The notes: generated from the letters alone by a model not told the origin. A DNA stretch of 64,000 nt from Gammaproteobacteria bacterium (GCA_030829955.1 JAURNY010000018.1:1-64000), one strand, 5' to 3'. Positions 18,695 through 28,910 are shown, counted from the first letter of the stretch. A program made the numbers and translations.

Positions 18695-20873
18695 AGTCAC
18701 CAAGATTTTTTTGTTCACGACGACGTTTATATAAAATAAATTCTGTATAACCATTTGCCTGTTTTCTACCTTTAAATATCAGATCTATAGCAGCCAGAAA
18801 TGGAACACTGGTGCTAAAATCTTTCGACATTGGTTCATAGGCAGGATCATCTCGGTTCTGACGATCAACGATGACAGCCATGCGTTTCATAGCTTCGCGA
18901 ACTTCTTCTTTACTGACTACACCATGATGTAACCAGTTAGCAATATGCTGACTGGAAATGCGGAGGGTTGCACAGTCTTCCATTAAGGCAACATCGTTTA
19001 TATCAGGAACTTTCGAACAGCCAACGCCCTGCCCAACCCAGCGTGAGACATAACCCAATATACCTTGGGCATTGTTTTCTAGTTCATGCCTGATTTCTAG
19101 TTTGGATAGTTTGCGTTTTGGATCAATTACCGGAATATCGAGTATATCGTCGGTATTGACATTTAATTCCGTCATTAAATCATTCTGACGAGACTTTACA
19201 TTCAAGCGATGATAGTGATAGGCATGTAAAGTTGCCGCAGTAGGTGAGGGCACCCAGGAAGTACTAGCACCACATTTAAGATGCTGAATTTTGGTTTTCA
19301 TCATCTTGCTCATCTCTTCCGGCATCGCCCACATACCTTTACCGATTTGTGCTTGATCAAATAAACCGCAATCAAGACCGGTTTTCACATTGGAATCTTC
19401 ATAGGCTTTTAACCAGGTTGCACCTTTTATTTCTTCTTTAGGAATAATAGCTCCCGCCTCCATATTGGTATGAATATCATCACCGGTACGATCTAAAAAG
19501 CCGGTGTTAATAAACACAACGCGTTCTTTAGCAGCATGAATACAGGCTTTGAGATTGACTGAAGTGCGACGTTCTTCATCCATAATTCCCATTTTTAATG
19601 TATTAGGTTTTAGCTTAAGAATTTTTTCAGCCTGAGCAAACAAGCTATTGTTGAAAGCAACTTCTTCAGGGCCATGCATTTTTGGTTTAACAATATAAAC
19701 AGAGCCAGTGCGACTGTTTTTAATTTTCTGTTTGCCTTTTAGATCATGAATTGCACAAAGTGAGGTTACTAACAGATCGACAAATGTTTCTGGCACATGC
19801 TTGTCATTAAATAACACTATATCAGTATCGAGATGGTTGCCGACATTTCTTACCAGCATCAGGCTTCTACCATGAATGGTTAATTTATTTCCCTGTGGAT
19901 CCTTGTAAATACGATCCGTTTCCATTGTACGTTCAATAGTTTTGTCATCTTTTTTAACTTTGCGGGTCAATGTGCCTTTCATTAAACCGAGCCAGTTACT
20001 GTAAACCCGCACTTTATCTTCGATATCTACAGAAGCGACCGAGTCTTCACAGTCCATGATGGTAGTGACTGCCGACTCGAGTTGAATATCATATATCTTG
20101 GCATGGTCGCGACGTCCGATATAAAAACCGTCACCAAATTTAACTTCAATATGAAGGTGATGATGACACATCAGGATTGAATCAGGATTATCAGGAGTAC
20201 CGGTATACCCCCTGAATTGTTGAGGTTTCAACATGGTGGTTTCTGTGCCATCACCAAAACGGGCAACCAGCTTGCCATTTACAATAAAGTACTGAGTGAC
20301 ATGTTTATGTGTATCACGTTCAAGTGGAAAATGACGATCAAGTAAATTACGGCCACGCTCAATAACACGTTCACCTCGAATAGGATTATATTGTCTGATT
20401 TTTTTACAGCCGTTTGCTTCAGAGATTGTATCGGTTGTATATAAGGCGTCATATAGGCTACCCCAACGCGCATTAACTGCATTCAGAACATATCGTGCAT
20501 TATCCAAAGGCACAACTAATTGGGGACCAGGAATTTTTGCGATTTCATCGTCAACATTTTCAGTATTAATATTAAAGTCTGATACGTTATTGGCCAAATA
20601 ACCAATTTCGGTTAAAAACTTTTTATATGCTAATAAGTTATGTTTTTTACCTTTGCGAGCGATATGCCATTCATCTATTTGTTTTTGTAATTTATCTCGT
20701 TTTTTCATTAACGAGCTATTCTTTTTAATATTATTTGCAATTAAATCAGACATGCCTTGCCAGAAATCGGCAGGCTTGATACCAGTATTTGGAATAATTT
20801 CCTGTTCAACCAGTTTTTGTAGGTTTTTTTTGACTTTTAAATGGCCAAATTTGATGTATTTATCAGAGTTCAT
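18693..20873 (-). CDS. glcB: Malate synthase G
   Basis: Malate synthase G condenses glyoxylate with acetyl-CoA to give malate in the glyoxylate shunt or glycolate use. The 726 residues match the G isoform (about 723 in E. coli; isoform A is about 530). Recognisable blocks are ARWGSLYDALY, TIMDCEDSVASVD, and GRSLMLVRNVG with the catalytic arginine. Isocitrate lyase and glycolate oxidase genes are not in the window. Two adjacent palindromes lie about 65-95 bp upstream of the ATG. Confidence 0.96.
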   Translation of the reverse strand: MNSDKYIKFGHLKVKKNLQKLVEQEIIPNTGIKPADFWQGMSDLIANNIKKNSSLMKKRDKLQKQIDEWHIARKGKKHNLLAYKKFLTEIGYLANNVSDFNINTENVDDEIAKIPGPQLVVPLDNARYVLNAVNARWGSLYDALYTTDTISEANGCKKIRQYNPIRGERVIERGRNLLDRHFPLERDTHKHVTQYFIVNGKLVARFGDGTETTMLKPQQFRGYTGTPDNPDSILMCHHHLHIEVKFGDGFYIGRRDHAKIYDIQLESAVTTIMDCEDSVASVDIEDKVRVYSNWLGLMKGTLTRKVKKDDKTIERTMETDRIYKDPQGNKLTIHGRSLMLVRNVGNHLDTDIVLFNDKHVPETFVDLLVTSLCAIHDLKGKQKIKNSRTGSVYIVKPKMHGPEEVAFNNSLFAQAEKILKLKPNTLKMGIMDEERRTSVNLKACIHAAKERVVFINTGFLDRTGDDIHTNMEAGAIIPKEEIKGATWLKAYEDSNVKTGLDCGLFDQAQIGKGMWAMPEEMSKMMKTKIQHLKCGASTSWVPSPTAATLHAYHYHRLNVKSRQNDLMTELNVNTDDILDIPVIDPKRKLSKLEIRHELENNAQGILGYVSRWVGQGVGCSKVPDINDVALMEDCATLRISSQHIANWLHHGVVSKEEVREAMKRMAVIVDRQNRDDPAYEPMSKDFSTSVPFLAAIDLIFKGRKQANGYTEFILYKRRREQKNLGD

Positions 20874-20938
20874 ATCACTTTCACTTTTAATATTGTTTAA
20901 TTTGTGGATTTATCAGATTGCGTGAAACACATTATGAA

Positions 20939-20967
20939 AACAATTGAGAATTGTTGCTGTGTCACAG
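20939..20967. promoter_or_regulatory. Twin palindromes upstream of glcB (candidate operator)
   Basis: AACAATT-GAG-AATTGTT (20939-20955) is a perfect 17 bp inverted repeat. CTGTG-T-CACAG (20957-20967) is a second perfect inverted repeat one base further on. Both sit in the likely promoter zone of the minus-strand gene glcB. The binding protein is unknown. Confidence 0.45.
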
Positions 20968-21093
20968 TAGTTCAAATGTATGACTATCGCAATAAAAAAT
21001 CATCAAGTCGCAATGACATGCAATTTAATCATGAGGGACTTGCACAAGTACCACGCTAGCTTTTGTACAGATTTTATGTTCCTCTGGGTAAAG

Positions 21094-21120
21094 TCCGCCC
21101 ATTAAAATTAAATGGGCGGG
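21094..21120. terminator. Hairpin downstream of pckG
   Basis: CCGCCCATT and AATGGGCGG form a 9 bp GC-rich stem with a 7-base loop, 25 bp after the pckG stop. There is no good T-run on the minus strand, so it may stabilise the 3' end rather than stop transcription by itself. Confidence 0.5.
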
Positions 21121-21144
21121 CGTTCACTACAAAATAATTGTTTG

Positions 21145-22950
21145 TCAGGCGACAGCTTTTTTCTCAGCTATAAGGCGTTGTTTTAGGGCTTCAACTTGCT
21201 CTCTCAATTTATTCGGTAGACGATCGCCGAATTGATAGTAGTAAGACTCGATATCCGGTAACTCCTGTAGCCAACCATCAATATCAACGCCCAGCAACAT
21301 GGCCTTGTCTGAGGCAGATAATTGAAGTCCATCAATATCTAGTGCGTCTTGCGTAGGCATGTTGCCAATCGGTGTATTTACTGCATCAGCCTTACCATCG
21401 CAGCGCTCAAAAATCCATTTCAGAACCCTACTGTTTTCGCCAAAGCCTGGCCAGACAAATTTGCCATGTTCATTTTTACGAAACCAATTTACGTAAAAAA
21501 TGCCGGGTAATTTTGCACCGTCAGTTTGACCAATGTTTAACCAGTGTCCCCAGTAATCAGCCATGTTGTATCCACAGAAAGGTAACATTGCCATGGGATC
21601 GCGACGTAATTGACCAATATTGCCAAAAGCTGCCGCTGTCATTTCAGAAGAGATAATAGTGCCGATAAAAGTACCGTGTTCCCAATCCAATGCTTCAGTT
21701 ACTAGAGGTACAACAGAAGCGCGGCGACCACCAAACAGGATGGCACTAATCGGAACGCCTTTAGGGTCTTCCCATTCGTCCGCAATAACAGGACATTGGG
21801 AAGCTGGTGCAGTGAATCTTGCATTCGCATGTGAGGCTGTGCCTTCAGAATCTGGTTTCCAACTATTACCTTTCCAGTCAGTCAGGTGTTCAGGTAATTC
21901 ATCGGTCATATCTTCCCACCAGACATCTCCATCATCAGTTTCGGCAACATTGGTAAAGATAGTGTTTTCCTTCATGGATAACATTGCGTTGGCATTTGAT
22001 GACATACTTGTGCCGGGAGCGACACCAAAGAATCCGGCTTCAGGATTGATGGCATAAAGTTGACCATCATTGCCAAACTTCATCCAGCAAATATCATCGC
22101 CAATCGTTTCCACTTTCCATCCAGGGATGGTTGGAGTCAGCATTGCAAGATTGGTTTTACCACAGGCGCTAGGAAACGCACCGGCAATATATTTAACTTC
22201 ACCCTCAGGGTTGGTTAATTTCAGGATTAACATATGTTCAGCCAACCAACCTTCATCTCTTGCCATCGTTGACGCAATTCGTAAGGCAAAGCATTTTTTA
22301 CCTAATAAAGCATTACCACCATATCCGGAACCGAACGACCAAATCTCTCTAGTTTCCGGATAGTGAACGATATAACGATTTTCAGGATTACATGGCCATG
22401 AAACATCTTGTTCTGCCGGATCAAGTGGCGCACCTACAGAATGTATACAAGGGACAAAGTTGCCATCGTTACCAAGTTGATCAAGTACTGCATTACCTAC
22501 ACGCGCCATGGTATGCATGTTGACTACAACATAGGGTGAGTCGGTAATTTCCACCCCAATTTGTGAAATCTCAGAACCTAAAGGACCCATACAAAAAGGA
22601 ATAACATACATGGTACGACCACGCATACAACCTTCAAACAGACCATTGAGTGTTTCGCGCATTTCTGCGGGCTCACACCAATTATTGGTAGGGCCAGCAT
22701 CGATTTCATTTTCACTACATATGAAAGTGCGGTCTTCTACACGTGCAACATCTTCAGGCACTGAACGTACGTAATAACTATTCGGGCGTTTATTTTCATC
22801 GAGCTTTTTGGCCGTGCCCGAGGCGACCAATAACGCCCACATATTTTCCCATTCCTGTTTAGAACCATCACACCAGATAATATTATCTGGTTGGCAGAGC
22901 ACCGCCATCGCTTCTACCCAGGACAGAAGTTTTTCATTTTCTGTTTTCAA
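21145..22950 (-). CDS. pckG: GTP-dependent phosphoenolpyruvate carboxykinase
   Basis: This enzyme converts oxaloacetate and GTP to phosphoenolpyruvate, the first step of gluconeogenesis from acetate or TCA intermediates. The 601 residues match the GTP class (about 600) rather than the ATP class (about 540). The kinase loop FPSACGKTN is at residues 259-267, and the block [15 protein letters not shown] is diagnostic. The start is a TTG with GAGGT eight bases upstream. Upstream, a leader hairpin with a T-run may attenuate the gene. It lies upstream of glcB on the same strand, which fits a role in acetate growth. Confidence 0.96.
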   Translation of the reverse strand: MKTENEKLLSWVEAMAVLCQPDNIIWCDGSKQEWENMWALLVASGTAKKLDENKRPNSYYVRSVPEDVARVEDRTFICSENEIDAGPTNNWCEPAEMRETLNGLFEGCMRGRTMYVIPFCMGPLGSEISQIGVEITDSPYVVVNMHTMARVGNAVLDQLGNDGNFVPCIHSVGAPLDPAEQDVSWPCNPENRYIVHYPETREIWSFGSGYGGNALLGKKCFALRIASTMARDEGWLAEHMLILKLTNPEGEVKYIAGAFPSACGKTNLAMLTPTIPGWKVETIGDDICWMKFGNDGQLYAINPEAGFFGVAPGTSMSSNANAMLSMKENTIFTNVAETDDGDVWWEDMTDELPEHLTDWKGNSWKPDSEGTASHANARFTAPASQCPVIADEWEDPKGVPISAILFGGRRASVVPLVTEALDWEHGTFIGTIISSEMTAAAFGNIGQLRRDPMAMLPFCGYNMADYWGHWLNIGQTDGAKLPGIFYVNWFRKNEHGKFVWPGFGENSRVLKWIFERCDGKADAVNTPIGNMPTQDALDIDGLQLSASDKAMLLGVDIDGWLQELPDIESYYYQFGDRLPNKLREQVEALKQRLIAEKKAVA

Positions 22951-23417
22951 GATTATTTACCTCAATGATTTAAATCAATTTTAGGTTTTCCCTGATAGGG
23001 TAGGTGTCAAACCTTAAACTAAAAAAATGCGGACTAAAATCCGCGTGTAACGTACTATTAATTTATGAATAAAGAAATGATCTATATTTCCACAAAAACT
23101 AATCATTAAATGTTTGAGTCATTAAAGCAAGCTAAAAAACTCTAGTTTTTTATGTCATGTTGCATTATGCAAATATCATTTTGAAATAAGCATACCCCTT
23201 TTTCTTGATAGCGAATAATGAAGCAAATTTGTTCATTTATAATAAATAATAAGACAGTTTTTGCAGGATAATTGATATATTTTTATTTCCTGGGTCGCGT
23301 TTCATTCATAAATAATCGCCATCTCGTTAGCGGCATGATTTCACTAAACTTTATCAAATTGAGACTGAATCTTTTACATATATTGAGTAGATGTTCACTC
23401 ATGATAGACTGCTTTCC
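22951..23417. other. Long gap between pckG and lgt
   Basis: This 467 bp AT-rich divergent region holds the promoters of pckG and lgt. I see no gene relic in it. Besides the minus-strand terminator at 23021-23044 there is an A-T hairpin near 23136-23151 (AAAAAAC/GTTTTTT). The distance between that terminator and lgt leaves room for a short RNA on the minus strand. Confidence 0.45.
23021..23044 (-). terminator. Intrinsic terminator in the pckG leader
   Basis: On the minus strand GCGGA-TTTTAG-TCCGC is followed by A and seven Ts, a clean Rho-independent terminator. It lies about 70 bp before the pckG start, and no minus-strand gene ends upstream of it. It could therefore be an attenuator in the pckG leader or the end of a small RNA. 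Confidence 0.65.
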
Positions 23418-24203
23418 ATGCTTAGTTACCCGAATATTGACCCCATTGCGCTTGATCTTGGTGTCATTCAGATACATTGGTATGGCTTGAGCTATGTCGC
23501 CGGAATATTGATTGCTTGGTGGCTGCTTAAAAAGCGAGCCATGCAGGATTATTGGCCGTTCAATCAGGAACAAGTAGGTGATTTAATATTTTATGCTATG
23601 TTGGGCATCATTCTAGGTGGTCGCGTCGGCTCGGTATTTATATACAACCTTGATTATTATCTCCAACATCCCATTGAAATATTCTATATCCATCAGGGAG
23701 GAATGGCCTTTCACGGTGGCTTGATTGGTGTACTGGTGTCGATGATACTTTTTGCCAGAAAACATCAATTACATTTCTTTAAGATTACTGATTTTATTGC
23801 ACCTGTTGTGCCGGTAGGCTTATTTACCGGCAGGATTGCCAACTTTATTAATGGCGAACTCTGGGGAGCGCCAAGTGACGTCCCTTGGGCAATGGTCTTT
23901 CCAGCGATGAACGCAGGTGGTGTGCCTCGACATCCGTCACAACTTTATGAAGCCATGCTGGAGGGCATCGTGTTGTTTATTATTTTATGGGTGTTCTCCA
24001 GTAAGCCACGCTCACATGCAAGTATCTCCGGACTATTTTTGCTGGGTTATGGAACATTTCGCTTTCTGGTAGAGTTTGTCCGTGAGCCGGATGCGCATTT
24101 AGGTTATCTTGCATTTGACTGGCTAACGATGGGGCAGGTATTAAGTATGCCGATGATCATTGGCGGCATCGTATTAATTGCAATAGCGTACAGGAAACAA
24201 TAA
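23418..24203 (+). CDS. lgt: Prolipoprotein diacylglyceryl transferase
   Basis: Lgt moves a diacylglyceryl group from phosphatidylglycerol to the lipobox cysteine of prolipoproteins in the inner membrane. The protein is polytopic with about seven segments. The essential His99 sits in MAFHGGLIG and the signature [13 protein letters not shown] follows. The ATG at 23418 gives the family N-terminus ([15 protein letters not shown]); an in-frame ATG at 23391 adds nine residues. thyA follows 2 bp after the stop and folA soon after, an order common in gammaproteobacteria. Confidence 0.95.
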   Translation: MLSYPNIDPIALDLGVIQIHWYGLSYVAGILIAWWLLKKRAMQDYWPFNQEQVGDLIFYAMLGIILGGRVGSVFIYNLDYYLQHPIEIFYIHQGGMAFHGGLIGVLVSMILFARKHQLHFFKITDFIAPVVPVGLFTGRIANFINGELWGAPSDVPWAMVFPAMNAGGVPRHPSQLYEAMLEGIVLFIILWVFSSKPRSHASISGLFLLGYGTFRFLVEFVREPDAHLGYLAFDWLTMGQVLSMPMIIGGIVLIAIAYRKQ

Positions 24204-24205
24204 AC

Positions 24206-25000
24206 GTGCAGCAGTATCTCGATTTACTTCAACATATAAAAAACACTGGTAAGAAAAAAGAAGATCGTACCGGTACTGGCACAATCAGTGTGTTTGGTTA
24301 CCAAATGCGTTTTGATTTAAGCGCTGGTTTTCCTCTAGTGACAACCAAACAGTGTCATCTCAAATCCATAATTTATGAGTTACTTTGGTTTCTGCAAGGT
24401 AATACCAATATAAAATATTTAAACGATCATAAAGTCACCATCTGGAATGAATGGGCTGATGAAAATGGTGATTTGGGGCCAGTGTATGGTGCGCAATGGA
24501 GAACATGGCAAGCAGCGGATGGTCGCGTCATTGATCAAATCACTCAGGTGATTGATCAAATCAAAAACAATCCGGACTCAAGACGTTTAATCGTCAGCGC
24601 ATGGAATGTTGGTGAAATAGATAAAATGGCATTGGCTCCCTGCCATGCTTTCTTCCAGTTTTATGTAAACGACGGACAGTTATCCTGTCAGTTATATCAA
24701 CGCAGTGCCGATGTGTTTCTGGGCGTACCATTTAATATTGCATCCTATGCCTTATTAACCATGATGATTACACAAGTGTGTGGATTAAAGCCGGGCGAAT
24801 TTGTACATACGCTTGGCGATGCACATTTATATGTTAATCATCTGGAGCAAGTGGATACACAACTGTCTCGCAAACCCTATCGATTACCTGAAATGAAGAT
24901 TAATTCGGATGTAAACGATATTCTTTCATTTCAATATGAAGATTTTGAATTAAGTAATTATAAATCGCACCCGAAGATAGTTGCCCCAATTGCTGTTTAA
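24206..25000 (+). CDS. thyA: Thymidylate synthase
   Basis: ThyA makes dTMP from dUMP using methylene-tetrahydrofolate and produces dihydrofolate. The 264-residue protein is collinear with E. coli ThyA. The nucleophile Cys146 is in [12 protein letters not shown], and RTGTGT and the QRSADVFLG block bind dUMP. The E. coli block QRSCDVFLG reads QRSADVFLG here, which is a common variant. The start is GTG, two bases after lgt, with AGGAAA as ribosome site. folA, 12 bp downstream, regenerates the folate cofactor. Confidence 0.97.
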   Translation: MQQYLDLLQHIKNTGKKKEDRTGTGTISVFGYQMRFDLSAGFPLVTTKQCHLKSIIYELLWFLQGNTNIKYLNDHKVTIWNEWADENGDLGPVYGAQWRTWQAADGRVIDQITQVIDQIKNNPDSRRLIVSAWNVGEIDKMALAPCHAFFQFYVNDGQLSCQLYQRSADVFLGVPFNIASYALLTMMITQVCGLKPGEFVHTLGDAHLYVNHLEQVDTQLSRKPYRLPEMKINSDVNDILSFQYEDFELSNYKSHPKIVAPIAV

Positions 25001-25012
25001 TTAATTATTAAT

Positions 25013-25498
25013 ATGAATTATTCCATCATTGTTGCTATGGATAAGCACCGTGTCATCGGTGCGAATAATGATTTGCCGTGGCATCTTTCTGCTGATTTAC
25101 AAAAATTCAAAGCGATTACCATGGGCAAACCTATTGTCATGGGACGTAAGACACATGAATCAATCGGTCGTCCATTACCCGGCAGGGAAAATGTCATCCT
25201 GACGCGAAATAATGCCTATCAAAGTGAAGGTTGCACGATTGTTTATTCAGTAGATGAACTGGATCAGTTTGCAGCTAATCATGATGAAGTCATGATTACC
25301 GGTGGTGCTGAGATTTATAATATGTTGTTAGCAAAAACCAATCGTATTTATTTGACCGAAGTCGATGCAAAAGTAGATGGTGATACTTATTTTCCCGAAA
25401 TTCACCAGGATCTATGGCAGGAATCTTCGAGGGAAAATTTTTTTGCTGATGAGAAGAATGATTTTGATTTTAGTTTTGTGGTGTTAGATAAAATTTAG
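25013..25498 (+). CDS. folA: Dihydrofolate reductase
   Basis: FolA reduces dihydrofolate to tetrahydrofolate with NADPH, which is needed after each ThyA turnover. The 161 residues include IGANNDLPWHL with the substrate Asp, VMGRKTHESIG and VILTRN for NADPH, and MITGGAEIY near residue 95. It is the last gene of the lgt-thyA-folA cluster and has only a weak ribosome site, so it is probably translated from a shared transcript. Confidence 0.96.
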   Translation: MNYSIIVAMDKHRVIGANNDLPWHLSADLQKFKAITMGKPIVMGRKTHESIGRPLPGRENVILTRNNAYQSEGCTIVYSVDELDQFAANHDEVMITGGAEIYNMLLAKTNRIYLTEVDAKVDGDTYFPEIHQDLWQESSRENFFADEKNDFDFSFVVLDKI

Positions 25499-25597
25499 AT
25501 CAGTTTTCACTCGGTTCATCCATATGCCTTGTCTTTGGCAACTTACGCTATCAGGTGAAACGAAATTTACAAAGAAATAATTTAATTAAAAAAAGAA

Positions 25598-26431
25598 TTA
25601 ACTCTTAACCTGCCTCGATGGCACACTAAACAACTTCTGATCTTCTAATCTCAATGCAGTCAATTCACCACCCCAGATACATCCTGTATCCAACGGATAC
25701 ACATTGAGTTCATCAAAGTTTTTAAAATTACCTAATGTCACTGTAGACCAATGACCAAAAATAATTTTAGTATCTTTTGTTTTTCTATCTGGATGACTAA
25801 ACCAGGGAATTAATGTTTCCCCCTGTGATCCGGGTGCGCCTTTTTCACTAAAATTCATAGCGCAGTTATTGTCAATATAGCGCATACGGGTGAACGCATT
25901 AATAACAAAGCGATGTCGTGATATATCTTGTAAATTATCAGACCATGACTCTGGTTCATTGCCATACATTTCCGGTAAGAAGTCTTCAAACTCATCACTA
26001 TTAATCATTGCTCGAGTTTCCCGAGCAAGTTCTAACGCTTGCCCTAAAGACCATTGCGGAGGTAAACCTGCATGCACCATGGCAAAACCGGTTTCCTTAT
26101 CATGTACCATTAAATGTTGTCGTCTTAACCAGCTATATATCTGATCAGCATGTTCGCTTTTTATGATTTCTTCAAAGGTGTCTTTTCTGTGTTGCGGACG
26201 CATACCTGCAACAACTGCAAGCATATGCAAATCATGATTGCCTAAAACAGTGGTTGCATTTTTGCCAAGTGACATTGCAAATTCAATGCAATCAAGTGAC
26301 ATGGCACCACGATTGATAATATCGCCGGCAAACCAAAGTTGATCATTACGCTCATCGAAATTGATTTCATTCAGTAGCTCGAGCAGTTCTATATAGCATC
26401 CCTGAATATCGCCAATCGCATAAATACTCAT
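25598..26431 (-). CDS. apaH: Symmetrical bis(5'-nucleosyl)-tetraphosphatase
   Basis: ApaH hydrolyses Ap4A to two ADP and also removes Np4 caps from RNA. It is a metallophosphatase of 277 residues with GDIQG (7-11), GDIINR (36-41) and GNHD (64-67) metal motifs, and a later FGHWST block. It begins 5 bp after apaG. In many gammaproteobacteria these two follow rsmA in one operon, but here rsmA is about 9 kb away. Confidence 0.95.
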   Translation of the reverse strand: MSIYAIGDIQGCYIELLELLNEINFDERNDQLWFAGDIINRGAMSLDCIEFAMSLGKNATTVLGNHDLHMLAVVAGMRPQHRKDTFEEIIKSEHADQIYSWLRRQHLMVHDKETGFAMVHAGLPPQWSLGQALELARETRAMINSDEFEDFLPEMYGNEPESWSDNLQDISRHRFVINAFTRMRYIDNNCAMNFSEKGAPGSQGETLIPWFSHPDRKTKDTKIIFGHWSTVTLGNFKNFDELNVYPLDTGCIWGGELTALRLEDQKLFSVPSRQVKS

Positions 26432-26436
26432 TTACT

Positions 26437-26817
26437 TTAATGCAAAGCGTTAGGCATGGATAAATTAAAAACAGGAATTGGGGCATCAAATTCAACACCA
26501 TCATCAGAGATCATTTCATAGCTACCCTGCATGCAGCCTACAGGTGTTTCCAGTATAGCTGCACTGGTATATTTAAAAGATTCGCCGGGCATGATTCTGG
26601 GTTGTTTCCCGATTACACCATCACCCTGAACTTCTTGCATCTTGCAATTCGCATCTGTAATCAACCATCGACGGCGTAATAATGTAACAGGATGTTTTCC
26701 ATCATTTGCAATCGATATGTTATAGGCAAACACAAAACGTTTTTTCTCAGGTATGGATTGTGACTTGACATAAGTCGTTTTGGCCGTAACGTTAACAATA
26801 TAATCATTCTCACTCAT
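26437..26817 (-). CDS. apaG: ApaG (Co2+/Mg2+ efflux-associated protein)
   Basis: ApaG is a small single-domain beta-sandwich protein of 126 residues whose molecular role is unsettled. Family blocks are NDGKHPVTLLRRRWLITDAN, GVIGKQPRIMPGESFKYTS and GCMQGSYEM. It lies directly upstream of apaH. The ATG lies inside the tail of the decayed yifB reading frame, so the deletion in yifB ended right at the apaG leader. Confidence 0.95.
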   Translation of the reverse strand: MSENDYIVNVTAKTTYVKSQSIPEKKRFVFAYNISIANDGKHPVTLLRRRWLITDANCKMQEVQGDGVIGKQPRIMPGESFKYTSAAILETPVGCMQGSYEMISDDGVEFDAPIPVFNLSMPNALH

Positions 26818-26889
26818 AAGAATATTTCAACCTAAACTGACCGGCTCTGCAAGTGGCTATATTGTTCATTATGAGGCGGTAACTGTAAG

Positions 26890-27078
26890 TGATTTTTCGA
26901 TAATTAATAGCTTCAGATAGATGATTGACATTGTCCTGATTGGTATGGTTGATCTCCTTTTCGATCCATTTTATGGAGTCACTTCAGCGGGTAAGCCTCT
27001 TAACAAGTGAACTTCAACAGTGACTAGCAGTAATTGAATGCCATCACGGACGAGAGAAAATATCTTCGCAATACTCAG
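26890..27078 (-). pseudogene. Relic of yifB/comM with its middle deleted
   Basis: Minus-strand codons from 27078 read SIAKIFSLVRDGIQ, then VTVEVHLLRGLP, which is the N-terminus of the Mg-chelatase-like ATPase YifB/ComM; a TAA follows at 26971-26973. The expected start is CTG with AAGGGAG upstream, as if ATG had mutated. In another frame just below, DNVNHLSEAINYRK (about 26895-26935) matches the YifB C-terminus. The roughly 440 residues between are gone. In Pseudomonas the yifB homologue is close to ubiK and amtB. ComM is a branch-migration helicase used in natural transformation. Confidence 0.72.
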
Positions 27079-27165
27079 TTTGTCTCCCTTGATAAACATT
27101 TGAAACATGAATTTAAAATCTAATTAATACATACTCAACTAATCTTTAATGGTAATAACGTTTTA

Positions 27166-27408
27166 TTATTTTAATTTCTCTTCTAATTCCTGAACACGTT
27201 TGTGTAATGCGTCTAACTGAGTTCTGGTACGCTGCAACATGATCGTCTGTACATCAAACTCCTCTCGAGTAACTAGTTCCAGTTTAGCTAGTGAGGCAGT
27301 AAGTGCGGCTCTCAGGTTTGATTCGAGTTCGCTTTTTGCTTGTTGCATATCACTCGGTAATATTTTTCCTATATCACTAAGCAGTGCTTCTACTTGTTGT
27401 TTTAACAT
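27166..27408 (-). CDS. ubiK: Ubiquinone biosynthesis accessory factor UbiK
   Basis: UbiK (YqiC/BMFP family) is a small coiled-coil protein that helps the aerobic ubiquinone enzymes with lipid access. The 80 residues have an N-terminal amphipathic helix and a C-terminal coiled coil, with the signature LVTREEFDVQ followed by a heptad pattern to the end. I chose the ATG at 27408 because AGGA stands about 9 bases upstream and matches the family start; an in-frame ATG at 27441 adds 11 residues. It is divergent from the torF-glnK-amt block, as in Pseudomonas. Confidence 0.88.
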   Translation of the reverse strand: MLKQQVEALLSDIGKILPSDMQQAKSELESNLRAALTASLAKLELVTREEFDVQTIMLQRTRTQLDALHKRVQELEEKLK

Positions 27409-27520
27409 CACTCTATTCCTGATTTGTTGTACTACGATCATATCATGATCTGTATTGACCCACTTTGATGCGTTAATGATGAATAATTTTGAATCGTTTT
27501 AGCGCGAATAAGCAAAGTTA

Positions 27521-27537
27521 TGCACGTTAATGGTGCA
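27521..27537. promoter_or_regulatory. NtrC-type enhancer site
   Basis: TGCACGTTAATGGTGCA is a 17 bp near-palindrome matching the NtrC site pattern TGCAC-N7-GTGCA (as in TGCACCA-N3-TGGTGCA). It lies about 118 bp upstream of the predicted sigma-54 start point, a usual enhancer distance. A weaker copy (TGCAAA-N6-TTTGCA, 27534-27551) abuts it. Confidence 0.75.
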
Positions 27538-27619
27538 AATATGATTTTGCATAAATATAAATTAAAAAAAATAAGCAGAAAAAAAACGTAACTATTTCTT
27601 TTTATTAGTTAATCAAAGA

Positions 27620-27637
27620 TTGGCACAGTCTATGCAT
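27620..27637 (+). promoter_or_regulatory. Sigma-54 promoter for torF and the glnK-amt block
   Basis: TTGGCACAGTCTATGCAT matches the -24/-12 consensus TTGGCACG-N4-TTGCA, with GG and GC exactly 12 bp apart. The expected start point is near 27647, leaving a leader of about 50 bases before the torF ATG. Confidence 0.8.
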
Positions 27638-27699
27638 TAGCTTTTATTGATTTTAAATTTATAAAATTTTTTTACATTCGTTGAGAGGCTAAGTTAATA

Positions 27700-28437
27700 A
27701 TGAAAAAACTAATAAGCAGTTTAGGTACTGCAATAGTATTAATGACATCATCAAATGTTGTGGTAGCTGAATCTGATTTTGAATACAGTGCCAACGTCGC
27801 ATTAACCACTAACTATATGTACCGTGGTTTTACTCAAACGAGCGAAGGTCCAGCGATACAAGGCGGTTTTGATGTTGGACATTCATCAGGTTTATATGCA
27901 GGTACTTGGGCGTCAAGTCTTGAATTTGGTGCGGGTGATGATGATACGAACTTGGAAATAGATTTCTATGGTGGTTATGCCAGCGAATTTTCTAATGGCT
28001 TCTCTTTCGATATTGGTGGTTTGTATTACTTTTACCCAAACACTGATGCAGATAGCGGAGGCGATTTTGACTTTTTTGAAGTTTACAGTAGCCTCGATTA
28101 CACTTTCGCTGATGCCATGCTCGAACCTACTATTGGTGTAAGCGTTGCGTTCTCTCCTGATTATTTCGGTGAAGACGGGGATTCAATCTATGTTAATCCA
28201 ACACTTGGATTATCATTGCCATATGGCATGAGCTTCACTCTTGGTTATGGTCATCTGGATGTTGACGGTGACAAAACTTCGGGTCCTGCAGGATTTGATT
28301 ATGACCATTACTACGTAGGTATAAGCAAAGACTGGAATATTTTCACATTAGATGCAACTTACTATGATGCTGATAGTGATTGTGGTACTGATGATCAATG
28401 TGAATCACTGGTATTTACCGTTTCAGCAAGCTTCTAA
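27700..28437 (+). CDS. TorF-family putative outer-membrane porin
   Basis: This is a predicted outer-membrane beta-barrel of 245 residues in the TorF family (TIGR02001). A signal peptide ends near VVVA-ES (about residue 24). Alternating aromatic strands follow, and the chain ends in Phe (VSASF), as usual for Bam-inserted barrels. The opening block ALTTNYMYRGFTQT is typical. The gene is often next to glnK-amtB, which suggests passage of nitrogen sources. A sigma-54 promoter and an NtrC-type site lie upstream. Confidence 0.85.
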   Translation: MKKLISSLGTAIVLMTSSNVVVAESDFEYSANVALTTNYMYRGFTQTSEGPAIQGGFDVGHSSGLYAGTWASSLEFGAGDDDTNLEIDFYGGYASEFSNGFSFDIGGLYYFYPNTDADSGGDFDFFEVYSSLDYTFADAMLEPTIGVSVAFSPDYFGEDGDSIYVNPTLGLSLPYGMSFTLGYGHLDVDGDKTSGPAGFDYDHYYVGISKDWNIFTLDATYYDADSDCGTDDQCESLVFTVSASF

Positions 28438-28444
28438 TTTTTAA

Positions 28445-28855
<411 letters not shown>

Positions 28856-28910
28856 GGGTGTGTTCACTGTTTCCTGTTAACACAAATATTATTTTTCGGA
28901 GGAAATAAAC

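Noticed and set aside
23136-23151. A-run/T-run palindrome before lgt
   Set aside because: The stem is all A-T except one pair and can arise by chance in this composition.
24206-25000. Horizontal transfer of thyA because of its GTG start
   Set aside because: The protein is collinear with gammaproteobacterial ThyA and sits in the usual lgt-thyA-folA order; GTG and TTG starts also occur in other genes here.
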